Shown piece by piece: positions 25,920-34,056 of a stretch of 64,000 nucleotides of DNA (position 1 is its first letter; every line of letters starts with the position of its first letter). The DNA is from Mesorhizobium sp. GTDB taxonomy: Bacteria > Pseudomonadota > Alphaproteobacteria > Rhizobiales > Rhizobiaceae. The position numbers and the translations under genes were made by a program. The notes beneath the pieces are model-generated. The model ran no database searches. It saw only the letters and a list, made by a program, of their open reading frames with translations, and had not been told where the DNA came from. The stretch is taken from assembly GCA_004017275.1 (NCBI GenBank), contig SAKE01000013.1, forward strand, positions 62,001 to 126,000, in the 5' to 3' direction.

Positions 25920-26870
25920 TCAGCCCGCCCTTGCCACCGGCGTCACCGTGACCTGGCTGACGCCTGTGCGCCGCACGACGGTGCACAGTGTTTCGCGGCC
26001 GATGCGCTCGGCGTCGAGCATGCGCACGAGATCGTCGACACCGGTGACGGGGCGGCCGTCGATGGCGGCGATGATGTCACCCTCCTTGAGGCCCGCCTTC
26101 GCCGCCGGGCCGTCCTTCTCGACGCTGCGCAGGCGCACGGCGGTGCTGGTCGAGACCTGCGACAACAAGGCGGCCCGGCGCGGTAAACTGGCGGTGTCGG
26201 CCGAGACGCCGATAAAGGCGCGGCGCACGCGGCCGAAGCGGATGATCTCCGAAATCACGAAATTGGCGGTGTTGGAGGCAACCGCAAAGGCAATGCCTTG
26301 CGCGCCGTGGATCATGGCGGTGTTGACGCCGATGACCTCGCCGGCCGACGAGACCAGCGGCCCGCCTGAATTGCCGGGATTGAGTGCGGCGTCGGTCTGG
26401 ATGACGTCGTCGATCAGCCTGCCGGTGGAGGCGCGCATCGAGCGGCCGAGCGCTGAGACGACGCCGGAAGTGACGGTCCATTCGAAGCCCAGCGGATTGC
26501 CGATGGCAATGGCGATCTGGCCGCGCCGCAGCCGCTTGGAATCGCCCAGCGGCGCGACATCGGCAAAGCTGCCGTCGGCGCGCACCAGCGCGATGTCGGT
26601 GTCGGGGTCGCGGCCAAGCACGCGGCCTTCGCGGGAGGCGCCGTCCGGCATCGATACCCGCACTGTCCTGGCGTCGCCGACGACGTGGAAATTGGTGACG
26701 ACCAACCCGTCCGGCGCGATGACGAAGCCGGAACCATGGCCGCCCTGGCCGCCGATGCGCTCGATGCGGCAGACGGCCGGGCCGATGCGGTCGACAGCGT
26801 CTGCGACGGTCGTCGAATACGCGTCGAGCAATGTATCGTCGGGTTCGAATTTGGCTGCGGCGAGGGCCAT
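25920..26870 (-). CDS. HtrA/DegP-like serine protease with PDZ domain, no signal peptide
   Basis: A 316-residue S1C protease. The triad is complete: His62 in VVTNFHVVG, Asp92 in DPDTDIALV, Ser168 in NPGNSGGPL. A single PDZ domain follows (~225-310; AGLKEGDIIAAIDGRPV). The N-terminus (MALAAAKFEPDDTLLDAY) has no signal peptide or membrane anchor, so it probably acts in the cytoplasm, unlike canonical periplasmic DegP. GGAG precedes ATG 26870. It is divergent from an inactive paralogue at 27097. A palindromic repeat lies between the two. Confidence 0.9.
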   Translation of the reverse strand: MALAAAKFEPDDTLLDAYSTTVADAVDRIGPAVCRIERIGGQGGHGSGFVIAPDGLVVTNFHVVGDARTVRVSMPDGASREGRVLGRDPDTDIALVRADGSFADVAPLGDSKRLRRGQIAIAIGNPLGFEWTVTSGVVSALGRSMRASTGRLIDDVIQTDAALNPGNSGGPLVSSAGEVIGVNTAMIHGAQGIAFAVASNTANFVISEIIRFGRVRRAFIGVSADTASLPRRAALLSQVSTSTAVRLRSVEKDGPAAKAGLKEGDIIAAIDGRPVTGVDDLVRMLDAERIGRETLCTVVRRTGVSQVTVTPVARAG

Positions 26871-26913
26871 GGAAGGGCTCCGTGTTTTCAGGCGTGATCG
26901 TGGTCTTTTTCTT

Positions 26914-26962
26914 GTGCGTGCCGTTATCCCAAAACCGCTGAGCACTTTTGGGCGACACGCAC
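26914..26962. repeat. Palindromic intergenic repeat, family A, copy 4
   Basis: GTGCGTGCCG...CGACACGCAC outer arms and ATCCCAAAAC...CTTTTGGG inner arms. It lies in the 226-bp region between the two divergent HtrA-like genes. Confidence 0.8.
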
Positions 26963-27096
26963 TATATGTGCGGAGCGGCTGGAACCGCCGCGACCTGACC
27001 AGATGGCCAGTCAAGCCGGCAACTAGCCGTCAGGCGAGTACCTCCAAGCGCGCTGCCGAGCGATATCTGGGGCATGGATGAACCCAGGAGACCAAC

Positions 27097-27969
27097 ATGA
27101 CCGATTTCAATCTGAGTGTGTTTTCGGAAGCCGTCGCCGATCTCGCGGCCAAGGCGGCGCCTGCAATGGCGAGCTTTGCCACGCATCACCACCGCACGGC
27201 GAGCGCCTTCCATTGGCGCGACGGTTATTTCGTCACCGCCGAAGAGGCTGTCGAGGCCGGCGAGGAGATCGATCTGACGCTGGCTTCGGGCGTGACGGTG
27301 AAGGCCGAACTGATCGGCCGGGATCCATCGACCGGCGTCGCCTTGCTGAAGCCGGCGGTGGCCTTCAACGCCGTGCCGCTGGCCAAGGCCGGCGCGGTGC
27401 GGCCGGGCAACATCGCCATCGCCATCGGCTACAGCGATGGTTCCGCTTTGGCAGTCTCTGGTTCGGTCGGTGAAGTCGGTCCGGCCTGGCGCTCGATGCG
27501 CGGCGGCACAATCGACCGGCGCATCAATCTTGCCGTGGGTGCCGGCGGCCGTTTCGAGGGCGGCCCGGTGCTTGACGCCAAGGGCACGCTGATCGGCATG
27601 CTGCTGTTCGGGCCGCGCCACAGGGCGCTGGTGATGCCCTACGAGACGATCGAGCGGGCGGTTGCGACCTTGCGCGAAAAGGGCCATGTCGCGCGCGGCT
27701 ATCTCGGTGCCGGCCTGCATCCGGTGCGCGATCGCGACGCACATGGTGCGATGGTGATGAGCCTCGATGACGATGGTCCTGCCAAGGCCGCCGGCCTTTC
27801 GCTCGGCGACATCATCGTGGCGTGGAACGGTGAGGCCGTGCATGGCCCGCGCGACCTGATCCGCAGGCTCGGACCCGACAGCGCCGGCGCTTCGGTGACG
27901 CTTGGCGTCGTGCGCGGCGGCGAACAGCGCGATGTCGCGCTGACGATCGGCGAAAAGCCGCTTTCCTGA
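27097..27969 (+). CDS. Inactive HtrA-like paralogue (trypsin-like fold plus PDZ)
   Basis: A 290-residue protein aligning end to end with the divergent HtrA-like protease, including the C-terminal PDZ (AAGLSLGDIIVAWNGEAV). All three catalytic positions are lost: His62 becomes Glu50 (VTAEEAV against VTNFHVV), Asp92 becomes Gly80 (DPSTGVALL against DPDTDIALV), and the nucleophile Ser168 becomes Glu154 (RFEGGP against GNSGGP). It is therefore a pseudoprotease that may bind peptides or regulate the active partner; that role is inference. There is no signal peptide. The next gene starts 9 bp after its stop. Confidence 0.85.
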   Translation: MTDFNLSVFSEAVADLAAKAAPAMASFATHHHRTASAFHWRDGYFVTAEEAVEAGEEIDLTLASGVTVKAELIGRDPSTGVALLKPAVAFNAVPLAKAGAVRPGNIAIAIGYSDGSALAVSGSVGEVGPAWRSMRGGTIDRRINLAVGAGGRFEGGPVLDAKGTLIGMLLFGPRHRALVMPYETIERAVATLREKGHVARGYLGAGLHPVRDRDAHGAMVMSLDDDGPAKAAGLSLGDIIVAWNGEAVHGPRDLIRRLGPDSAGASVTLGVVRGGEQRDVALTIGEKPLS

Positions 27970-27977
27970 GGGGAGTG

Positions 27978-28607
27978 ATGGACACGCTCACCAGCGAACG
28001 GATCATGCATGACGGTGCCGTCTCGCGGCGGCTGGTGGTGCTGATTGCACTTGGCGATGCGGGGCGCGCCGAGCGCCTGGCGGCCTCGCTGGCCGTCAGC
28101 GATGACCTGCTGCCGGTGGTGGCCGGCAGGGCCGACGTCGCCGTCGTCGACGACAGCAGCGGTGACGGCGTGCCGGCCTCCATTCCACGGGTGCTGTTGT
28201 CGGGACGCGCCAATGTCGAGCGGCCCGCCGGTGAGGTGTTGGCCGTCATGCCCGCGGGCGCGGACGATTTGTTGATCGCCGCGGCGGCGCGGCTGGCTGC
28301 GGCCGGCTATCGCGTATCGGGCGATGGCAGAAGCGGGCGCCATGAGGACTTCCACGCCGGTGATGGCGAGCCGTTCGAGGAGGAAGCCTCCGACGACCAT
28401 GCCGCCCGCCCAACTCTGTCGCCGCGCGAGGCAGAGGTGCTGGCGCTGCTGGCCGAAGGCGCGCCCAACAAAGTGATCGCGCGGCGGCTCAACATCTCCG
28501 TGCACACGGCGAAGTTCCACGTCGCTGCAATCCTTATCAAGCTGGGTGCGGCCAACCGCACCGATGCGATCGCCATTGCGATGCGGCAGGGGCTGGTGCT
28601 GGTTTAG
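27978..28607 (+). CDS. LuxR-family response-regulator-like protein with degenerate N-terminal domain
   Basis: A 209-residue protein. The C-terminal ~65 residues are a clear LuxR/FixJ HTH (LSPREAEVLALLAEGAPNKV, RRLNISVHTAKFHVAAILIK). The N-terminal ~120 residues have an alternating alpha/beta pattern reminiscent of a receiver (LVVLIALGDAGRAERLAASL, VAVVDD) but lack a convincing acidic pocket and Lys, so phosphorylation is doubtful. GAGGGGA precedes ATG 27978; a GTG one codon earlier is possible. Its position 9 bp after the pseudoprotease implies an operon. What it controls is unknown. Confidence 0.83.
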   Translation: MDTLTSERIMHDGAVSRRLVVLIALGDAGRAERLAASLAVSDDLLPVVAGRADVAVVDDSSGDGVPASIPRVLLSGRANVERPAGEVLAVMPAGADDLLIAAAARLAAAGYRVSGDGRSGRHEDFHAGDGEPFEEEASDDHAARPTLSPREAEVLALLAEGAPNKVIARRLNISVHTAKFHVAAILIKLGAANRTDAIAIAMRQGLVLV

Positions 28608-28652
28608 GTGACGACGTCTCAGGCAGACCTTGCGATCATCGTCAAAGTCAGT

Positions 28653-28820
28653 GCTGCCCCTCATCCGCCTGCCGGCACCTTCTCCCCGTATAGTGACGGG
28701 GAGAAGGGAGATGGCCGCAGCCGTGGCTCCAATATGTGATGGCGAAAGCCGCGATGACGGCGTCTTTCTCCCCGTCACTATACGGGGAGAAATGCCCGGC
28801 AGGGCAATGAGGGGCGGCGC
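28653..28820. repeat. Two-armed palindromic repeat, family B, copy 1
   Basis: The left arm (GCTGCCCCTCATCC... TTCTCCCCGTATAGTGACGG) and the right arm (ending GCAATGAGGGGCGGCGC) are inverted copies. Each contains its own hairpin of TTCTCCCCGT and ACGGGGAGAA. The ~60-bp centre is not conserved between copies. Confidence 0.8.
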
Positions 28821-28878
28821 CGACTGACGATACCTGAACAACGCGTCGTCCGAGTTCGTTTCATCGCGATGCGCGCGC

Positions 28879-29472
28879 TTAGTTATCCACCCGGCCGAAG
28901 GCCGGAACCTTGCCGATGACGGTGTGCCTGTCCTTGCCGCAGGCGAAGGTTCGCGCCTTGTCGTCGGCAAGCTTGCGCGCCTGGTCGTTGGCGGCAGGAT
29001 TGCCGGTGGCCAGCACCAGGCCGACCGTGCAGCCGTCGCGGGCCTCCATCTGGCCGACCTTGGCGACGAGCAGCACTTCGGTCGGCTTTTTTTCGTCGTC
29101 CGGGTTGCTGATCGAGCGGCGATGGATGGCGGCAAAGGGCACAGCGGTCTCGCCCTTGGTCTCGATGCGCCATTCGATCTTGGCTCCGGATGAATTGAAA
29201 CCGGAAAAGCTCTCCCAGACCGTCGCCATGTCACCGCCGGGCGGAAAACCGTAGAACAGCGATTCGCGGGCGTCGTCATAGGCGATCAGCACCGGATAAC
29301 CGCGATAGCCGGAACAGGCGAGATCGGCCCAATCGCCGTCGCCTTCCTCGGCCTGCGCGTAGGTCACGCAATCCTTCTTCGAATCGAGATCGGTGTAGGC
29401 GCTTGAAATGCCATCGGCTTGCGCCGCCTGGCAGAGACCGACCAGGGCAAGCGGGATCAGAGTGGCACGCAT
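28879..29472 (-). CDS. Secreted protein of unknown function
   Basis: A 197-residue protein with a signal peptide (MRATLIPLALVGLCQAAQAD) and a mature part with four Cys (KKDCVTYA, LACSGYRGYP, DGCTVGLV, TFACGKD) that could form two disulfides. I recognise no named domain, though similar secreted proteins occur across rhizobia. CGGAGA lies before ATG 29472; an in-frame upstream start would add 14 residues before the signal sequence. It ends 58 bp from repeat family B copy 1. Confidence 0.75.
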   Translation of the reverse strand: MRATLIPLALVGLCQAAQADGISSAYTDLDSKKDCVTYAQAEEGDGDWADLACSGYRGYPVLIAYDDARESLFYGFPPGGDMATVWESFSGFNSSGAKIEWRIETKGETAVPFAAIHRRSISNPDDEKKPTEVLLVAKVGQMEARDGCTVGLVLATGNPAANDQARKLADDKARTFACGKDRHTVIGKVPAFGRVDN

Positions 29473-29517
29473 GGCGTTCAATCTCCGTTGCAAGCGATCG
29501 CAGCGTAGCGCCAAACG

Positions 29518-30135
29518 CTATTTCTTCAAGCTGGCCTCAATCAACAGGTCGGCGTTGCGGGCAACCGCTTGCGCCGGCCCGCCGAGCCCGAACAGCTGGC
29601 CGCTGATATAGGCGCCTTCGATCAGCAGCAGCAGGCCGTCGCCCAGCGTGTCAGGGTCTTGCGCGCCCATCGCGACCGCCATGGCGCGCAGGCGGCGGCG
29701 CAATTCCTGTTTGTTGGCCTCGCTGACCATACGGGCCGGATGGCTGTGGTCGGGATATTCGACCGCCGCATTGGTCATGCCGCAGCCGCGATAGTCCGCC
29801 ACTTGCGTGCGCTTGCCTATGCGGGTCAGGAAAGCCTTGATCTGAGCGCGCGGGTCGCCGGGGTGAGCGGCGACCGCCTCGTCGAAACGCTCCCAATATT
29901 CAAGATCGTATTGCCTGAGATAGGAAGCGGCCAGCTCGTCCTTGGACGGAAAGCTGCGATAGAGGCTGGGCTTGGTGACGCCGGCACGCTTGACGATCTC
30001 GTCGACGCCGATCGCCCTGATGCCGCGCCGGTAGAACAGGTCATACGCGACATCGAGGATCTTCTTGGCGGCTTTCGGCGGCGGCGATGCATGACCTTCG
30101 CTGATGGTCAGATCAATATTTTTGTCCGTTGGCAT
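29518..30135 (-). CDS. TetR-family repressor (probable regulator of the MFS gene)
   Basis: A 205-residue TetR protein with HTH residues ~20-70 (ILDVAYDLFYRRGIRAIGVD, VKRAGVTKPSLYRSFPSKDE) and a C-terminal ligand domain containing RGCGMTNAAVEYPDHSHPA, typical of the AcrR-like group. It is divergent from an MFS exporter with two similar palindromes in between, so the two form an inducible efflux module. Confidence 0.92.
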   Translation of the reverse strand: MPTDKNIDLTISEGHASPPPKAAKKILDVAYDLFYRRGIRAIGVDEIVKRAGVTKPSLYRSFPSKDELAASYLRQYDLEYWERFDEAVAAHPGDPRAQIKAFLTRIGKRTQVADYRGCGMTNAAVEYPDHSHPARMVSEANKQELRRRLRAMAVAMGAQDPDTLGDGLLLLIEGAYISGQLFGLGGPAQAVARNADLLIEASLKK

Positions 30136-30147
30136 CGTGTGGCTCGA

Positions 30148-30177
30148 TTGACAATGTTACCGATCGGTACGTATACA
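30148..30177 (+). promoter_or_regulatory. Sigma-70 promoter of the TetR-controlled MFS gene
   Basis: TTGACA at 30148-30153 and TATACA at 30172-30177 are separated by 18 bp. An exact palindrome fills most of the spacer, so a bound TetR dimer would block polymerase. Confidence 0.6.
30158..30169. promoter_or_regulatory. TetR operator, site 1
   Basis: TACCGATCGGTA, a perfect 12-bp palindrome between the -35 and -10 elements. Confidence 0.65.
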
Positions 30178-30195
30178 TGCTCCCACCCTGCAACG

Positions 30196-30207
30196 TACCG
30201 GTCAGTA
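30196..30207. promoter_or_regulatory. TetR operator, site 2
   Basis: TACCGGTCAGTA, an imperfect copy of site 1, lies 3 bp before the MFS start codon. Together with flanking bases, the two sites form a larger inverted repeat (TTACCGATCGGTACGT against ACGTACCGGTCAGTAA, two mismatches). Confidence 0.6.
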
Positions 30208-30209
30208 AC

Positions 30210-31493
30210 ATGATAACTCAATCTCGTCCCTTTGGCCAGCGCTACGCCTTCGTCGTGGTCGGCGTCATCTTTCTCAGCCTGCTGGTCGCGGCCGGCCTGC
30301 GGTCCGCCCCCTCCGTCATGATGCTGCCGCTCGAGAACAGTTTTGGCTGGCGGCGCGACGTCATCTCGCTGGCCGCCGGTGTCGGCATACTGCTTTACGG
30401 CCTGACAGGGCCATTTGCCGCGGCCCTGATGGAACGCATCGGGCTGCGCCGCACGTTGCTGGCCTCGCTGGTGGTGATGTCGGGCTCCACCGCGCTCAGC
30501 CTGCTGATGACCAAGCCCTGGCATCTGTTCATCACCTGGGGCGTGTTCTCGGGCATTGGTTCCGGCGCTGTCGCCAGCGTGCTGGGCGCCACCATCGTCA
30601 ACCGCTGGTTCAAGACCAATCGCGGCCTTGTCATGGGCTTGATGTCGGCCTCCAGCGCCTCGGGCATGCTGGTGTTCCTGCCGCTGATCGCCGCACTGGC
30701 GCAATCGGGCGGCTGGCAGCCGGTCGTCGTTGCGGTGGCGATCGCCACCGCTGCCCTGATACCGCTGGTCTGGCTTCTGGTGCCCGAGCGGCCGGCTTCG
30801 ATCGGCATGGTGCGCTACGGCGCCGAGGCCGACGATGTGCCGCCGACATCGCCTGCGTCGCAAGGCAATTTCCTAGCGCACACGCTCAACACGCTGCGCC
30901 GCGCCGCCGGCACGCGGGTGTTCTGGTATCTGTTTGCCACCTTCTTCGTCTGCGGCTTCACCACCAACGGGCTGGTCGGCACGCATCTGATCGCGTTCTG
31001 CGGCGACATGGGCATCGGCGAAGTGCAGGCCGCCGGCCTGCTGTCGATGATGGGCATCTTCGACCTGATCGGCACGACGCTGTCGGGTTGGCTCACCGAC
31101 CGCTTCGATCCGCGCAAGCTGCTCGGCGTCTATTACGGCATCCGTGGCCTGTCGCTGATCTATCTGCCCTATTCCGGCTTCTCGGCGACCAGCCTGATCA
31201 TCTTCGCGGTGCTCTACGGCCTCGATTGGATCGCCACCGTGCCGCCGACACTGAGGCTTGCCAACGAGGCGTTTGGCGATCGCAGCGGACCGATCGTGTT
31301 CGGCTGGATCGTCGCCGGCCACCAGATCGGTGCGGCAGCCGCGGCTGCCTTCGGGGGCACCATGCGCGAGTTGCAGGGCAATTACGAGCTGGCTTTTATG
31401 ATCGCCGGGATGACGGCGATTGGCGCCGCCTGTATCTCGCTGCTGATCAACACCAGCCGCCCGGCATTCGAGCCGGAACCGCAGGCGGCTTAG
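30210..31493 (+). CDS. MFS efflux transporter under TetR control
   Basis: A 427-residue 12-helix permease starting MITQSRPFGQRYAFVVVGVI. MFS motif A is degenerate between helices 2 and 3 (AALMERIGLRRTL). The second half begins with a matching LSGWLTDRFDPRKLL. The overall pattern resembles the MCT/OFA-like branch. An in-frame ATG at 30177 is probably upstream of the transcription start, so 30210 was chosen although it lacks a Shine-Dalgarno. The divergent TetR gene and operators suggest that the exporter's substrate is also the inducer. Confidence 0.87.
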   Translation: MITQSRPFGQRYAFVVVGVIFLSLLVAAGLRSAPSVMMLPLENSFGWRRDVISLAAGVGILLYGLTGPFAAALMERIGLRRTLLASLVVMSGSTALSLLMTKPWHLFITWGVFSGIGSGAVASVLGATIVNRWFKTNRGLVMGLMSASSASGMLVFLPLIAALAQSGGWQPVVVAVAIATAALIPLVWLLVPERPASIGMVRYGAEADDVPPTSPASQGNFLAHTLNTLRRAAGTRVFWYLFATFFVCGFTTNGLVGTHLIAFCGDMGIGEVQAAGLLSMMGIFDLIGTTLSGWLTDRFDPRKLLGVYYGIRGLSLIYLPYSGFSATSLIIFAVLYGLDWIATVPPTLRLANEAFGDRSGPIVFGWIVAGHQIGAAAAAAFGGTMRELQGNYELAFMIAGMTAIGAACISLLINTSRPAFEPEPQAA

Positions 31494-31503
31494 GCGCGGC
31501 GCT

Positions 31504-31656
31504 AATCTCCCCCCTTGAGGGGGAGATGGCCGCGAAGCGGCCAGAGGGGGTCGGTCCGACCGGGCTCGGCCTCCTGGTGCAGATGGAGGCTGGCGCTCCA
31601 CGCGCGGCGACCCCCTCTGTCGCCTTCGGCGACATCTCCCCCTCGAGGGGGGAGAT
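31504..31656. repeat. Two-armed palindromic repeat, family C, copy 1
   Basis: ATCTCCCCCCTTGAGGGGGA at the left and its inverted counterpart CATCTCCCCCTCGAGGGGGG at the right enclose GGCCGCGAAGCGGCCAGAGG and GACCCCCTCTGTCGCC segments. It starts 11 bp after the MFS stop. Confidence 0.8.
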
Positions 31657-31755
31657 CACCCTGTTCACTGTTATCAAACCTTCATCATCCCGAGATGTCC
31701 CTGAAACATTGACGCTGGACCTTGGTGGCGCCGTTCAAGCCACCAGGAGACAGCC

Positions 31756-33330
31756 ATGAACAAGCTCTCGATGACCCGCCGCGCCTTCGTAACATCCGCC
31801 AGCGCCGTTGGCTTGGCCGGCGTATCGAGCCTGGCGCTGCCCTACTATTCGCGCGCCAATCAGCGGCCCTCCTTCACCCATGGCGTCCAGTGTGGCGATG
31901 TCGACGCCACCAGCGGCATGGTGTGGACGCGCACCGACCGTCCGTCGCGCGTCATGTTCGAGGTGTCGTCGACGGAGAATTTCGCCAATGCGACGCGGCT
32001 GGCGCCGCTCGATACGTCGCCGGCCAGCGACTACACGGTCAAGCGGCTGCTCACCGACCTCGCTTCCGACCAGGACATCTTCTACCGCATGACATCAGCC
32101 GATCTCGCCGACATCAACGCCGTTTCCGAGCCGATCACCGGCCGCTTCAGGACGGCGCCGGCCTCGAAGCGCGACATCCGCTTTGCTTGGTCGGGCGACA
32201 CCGCCGGCCAGGGCTGGGGGATCGACGAGACCGGCATGAAGACCTACGCCACCATCGGCAAGCACACGCCCGACTTCTTCCTGCATTCGGGCGACACCAT
32301 CTATGCCGACGGCGCCATGAAGGACGAGGTCGACCTGCCCGGTGGCGGCAAGTGGAAGAACGTCGTGCTGATCGACGGCAAGCGCAAGGTCGCCGAGACA
32401 CTGGACGAATACCGGGACCAGTGGAAATACAACATGATGGACAAGAACGTGCTCGGCCTGAGCGCCATCTGCCCGACCTTCTATCAGTGGGACGACCATG
32501 AGGTGCTGAACAACTGGTCGGATTCGAAGGATCTCAGCGCCGACAATCGCTACACCGAAAAGTCCATCCACGTGCTGGCGGCCCGTGCGGCGCGCGCCTT
32601 CCATGAAATGACGACGATCCGCTACGAACCGTCCGAGCCGGGCCGCGTCTATCGCAAGATCGCCTACGGGCCGCTGCTCGACGTGTTCTTTCTCGACATG
32701 CGCTCCTATCGCGGTCCCAATGGTCCCGACATGCAGGACGAGATGACGCCGCAATCGCGCATACTTGGCGAACAGCAGACGAAATGGCTGAAGCGCGAAT
32801 TGGCGAATTCGAAGGCGACCTGGAAAATCATTGCGGCCGACATGCCGCTCGGTCTCATCGTGTGGAACGACGGCACCAAGAAGGTTGGCGCCGAAGCGGT
32901 CAGCAACGGCGACAATGGCTTGCCAAAAGGGCGCGAGCTCGAGATCGCCGACCTGCTGCGCTTCATCAAGAATGCCGGCATCAGCAACACCGTCTGGCTG
33001 ACCGCCGACGTGCATTACACGGCCGCGCACTACTACAGCCCGGACAAGGCGCAGTTCCAGGATTTCAATCCGTTCTGGGAATTCGTCTCAGGTCCGATCC
33101 ATGCCGGCACGTTCGGCCCCAACGATTTCGACATGACGTTCGGCCCGGAACTGAAGTTCATCAAGGCGCCGACCGCCGAGCAAGGCCAGAACCTGCCGCC
33201 ATCGGCCGGCCTGCAATTCTTCGGTCTGGTCGATATTTCGGGCGCCAGCGAGCAGCTGACCGTGCGGCTGATGGATCGCGACGACAACGAACTCTACAAG
33301 GTGACGCTCGACCCGGTGCGGTCGGCGTAG
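31756..33330 (+). CDS. phoD: PhoD-like alkaline phosphatase/phosphodiesterase, Tat-exported
   Basis: A 524-residue metallophosphoesterase. The N-terminus carries a twin-arginine signal (MTRRAFVTSASAVGLAGVSS), so it is folded in the cytoplasm and exported by Tat. A PhoD N-terminal domain follows (FTHGVQCGDVDATSGMVWTR), then the catalytic domain with metal-binding motifs HSGDTIYADG, YQWDDHEVLNNW and TADVHYTAAHYY. PhoD enzymes use Ca/Fe and release phosphate from mono- and diesters outside the cytoplasm, usually under Pho control; I did not find a convincing Pho box upstream. Confidence 0.93.
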   Translation: MNKLSMTRRAFVTSASAVGLAGVSSLALPYYSRANQRPSFTHGVQCGDVDATSGMVWTRTDRPSRVMFEVSSTENFANATRLAPLDTSPASDYTVKRLLTDLASDQDIFYRMTSADLADINAVSEPITGRFRTAPASKRDIRFAWSGDTAGQGWGIDETGMKTYATIGKHTPDFFLHSGDTIYADGAMKDEVDLPGGGKWKNVVLIDGKRKVAETLDEYRDQWKYNMMDKNVLGLSAICPTFYQWDDHEVLNNWSDSKDLSADNRYTEKSIHVLAARAARAFHEMTTIRYEPSEPGRVYRKIAYGPLLDVFFLDMRSYRGPNGPDMQDEMTPQSRILGEQQTKWLKRELANSKATWKIIAADMPLGLIVWNDGTKKVGAEAVSNGDNGLPKGRELEIADLLRFIKNAGISNTVWLTADVHYTAAHYYSPDKAQFQDFNPFWEFVSGPIHAGTFGPNDFDMTFGPELKFIKAPTAEQGQNLPPSAGLQFFGLVDISGASEQLTVRLMDRDDNELYKVTLDPVRSA

Positions 33331-33360
33331 GTTGCGAGAATGAACGAAACGCTGGCGGGA

Positions 33361-33521
33361 CAGCGCCCCCCTCTGTCCTGCCGGACATCTCCCCCTCAAG
33401 GGGGGAGATTGGCGCTTCGACATCGCCGCCCGTTCTGTAACATTGGAAATTGGCGAAAGCCAACGCGGCATCTGATCTCCCCCCTTGAGGGGGAGATGCC
33501 CGGCAGGGCAGAGGGGGGGCG
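33361..33521. repeat. Two-armed palindromic repeat, family C, copy 2
   Basis: CATCTCCCCCTCAAGGGGGG on the left and ATCTCCCCCCTTGAGGGGGA on the right, flanked by CCCCCTCTGTCCTGCCGG and CCGGCAGGGCAGAGGGGG, form nested inverted arms. It begins 31 bp after the phoD stop. Confidence 0.8.
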
Positions 33522-33577
33522 TGAAGGATCGCGGCCGTAACGAATTTTGCGTATTTTCGAGACCCGCGCCGTCAGGC

Positions 33578-33859
33578 TCAATCCGGGTAGCAGACCATCG
33601 GAATATTCGGCCACACGGCGCTGTCGCAGTTGGCGGCGTCCTGCCGCTGCTTGAAGGCGGCGCTGACCGGGCCGGTCACCATCGGGTCGACCCCGTCGGG
33701 CGCGTCGGCGAAAATCTGCTCGGCCGACTGCGCATCGGACGGCAAGGCAGACCGTGATTCCTTCAGCGTCGCAGCCGACTGCGCGGCATTGGCCGCCACC
33801 AGGACGGCGAAGGCAACGGACGCGATGAGTGGCCAGAATCGGTTGAGTTTATCGGTCAT
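33578..33859 (-). CDS. Small secreted protein, function unknown
   Basis: A 93-residue protein with an N-terminal hydrophobic segment (NRFWPLIASVAFAVLVAANA, AQSAA cleavage-like) that acts as signal peptide or anchor. The mature region ends in a Cys pair (ANCDSAVWPNIPMVCYPD). I recognise no domain. The ATG at 33859 was chosen because it places the signal sequence at the N-terminus. It is divergent from typA across ~197 bp. Confidence 0.65.
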   Translation of the reverse strand: MTDKLNRFWPLIASVAFAVLVAANAAQSAATLKESRSALPSDAQSAEQIFADAPDGVDPMVTGPVSAAFKQRQDAANCDSAVWPNIPMVCYPD

Positions 33860-33964
33860 GACGTTCGAACTGCCCGGGTCCCGAAAGGTTCCCGCCTTGG
33901 TTAACAAAATCATCTCACACGCAGATGCTTAAGATTTGATGAGTATTTGGTGACGCGCCTCCTC

Positions 33965-33980
33965 TTTCGCAACTGCGAAA
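33965..33980. promoter_or_regulatory. Short palindrome upstream of typA
   Basis: TTTCGCA-AC-TGCGAAA is a perfect 7-bp inverted repeat 77 bp before the typA start. It could be an operator or a leader hairpin. Confidence 0.35.
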
Positions 33981-34056
33981 AACCCTGTATGAGCCGCGCA
34001 ACCGAAAGAGGCAGCGCCTTTGGCCTGCTGCCTGCAACGCTTCCGAGACCAGAACA

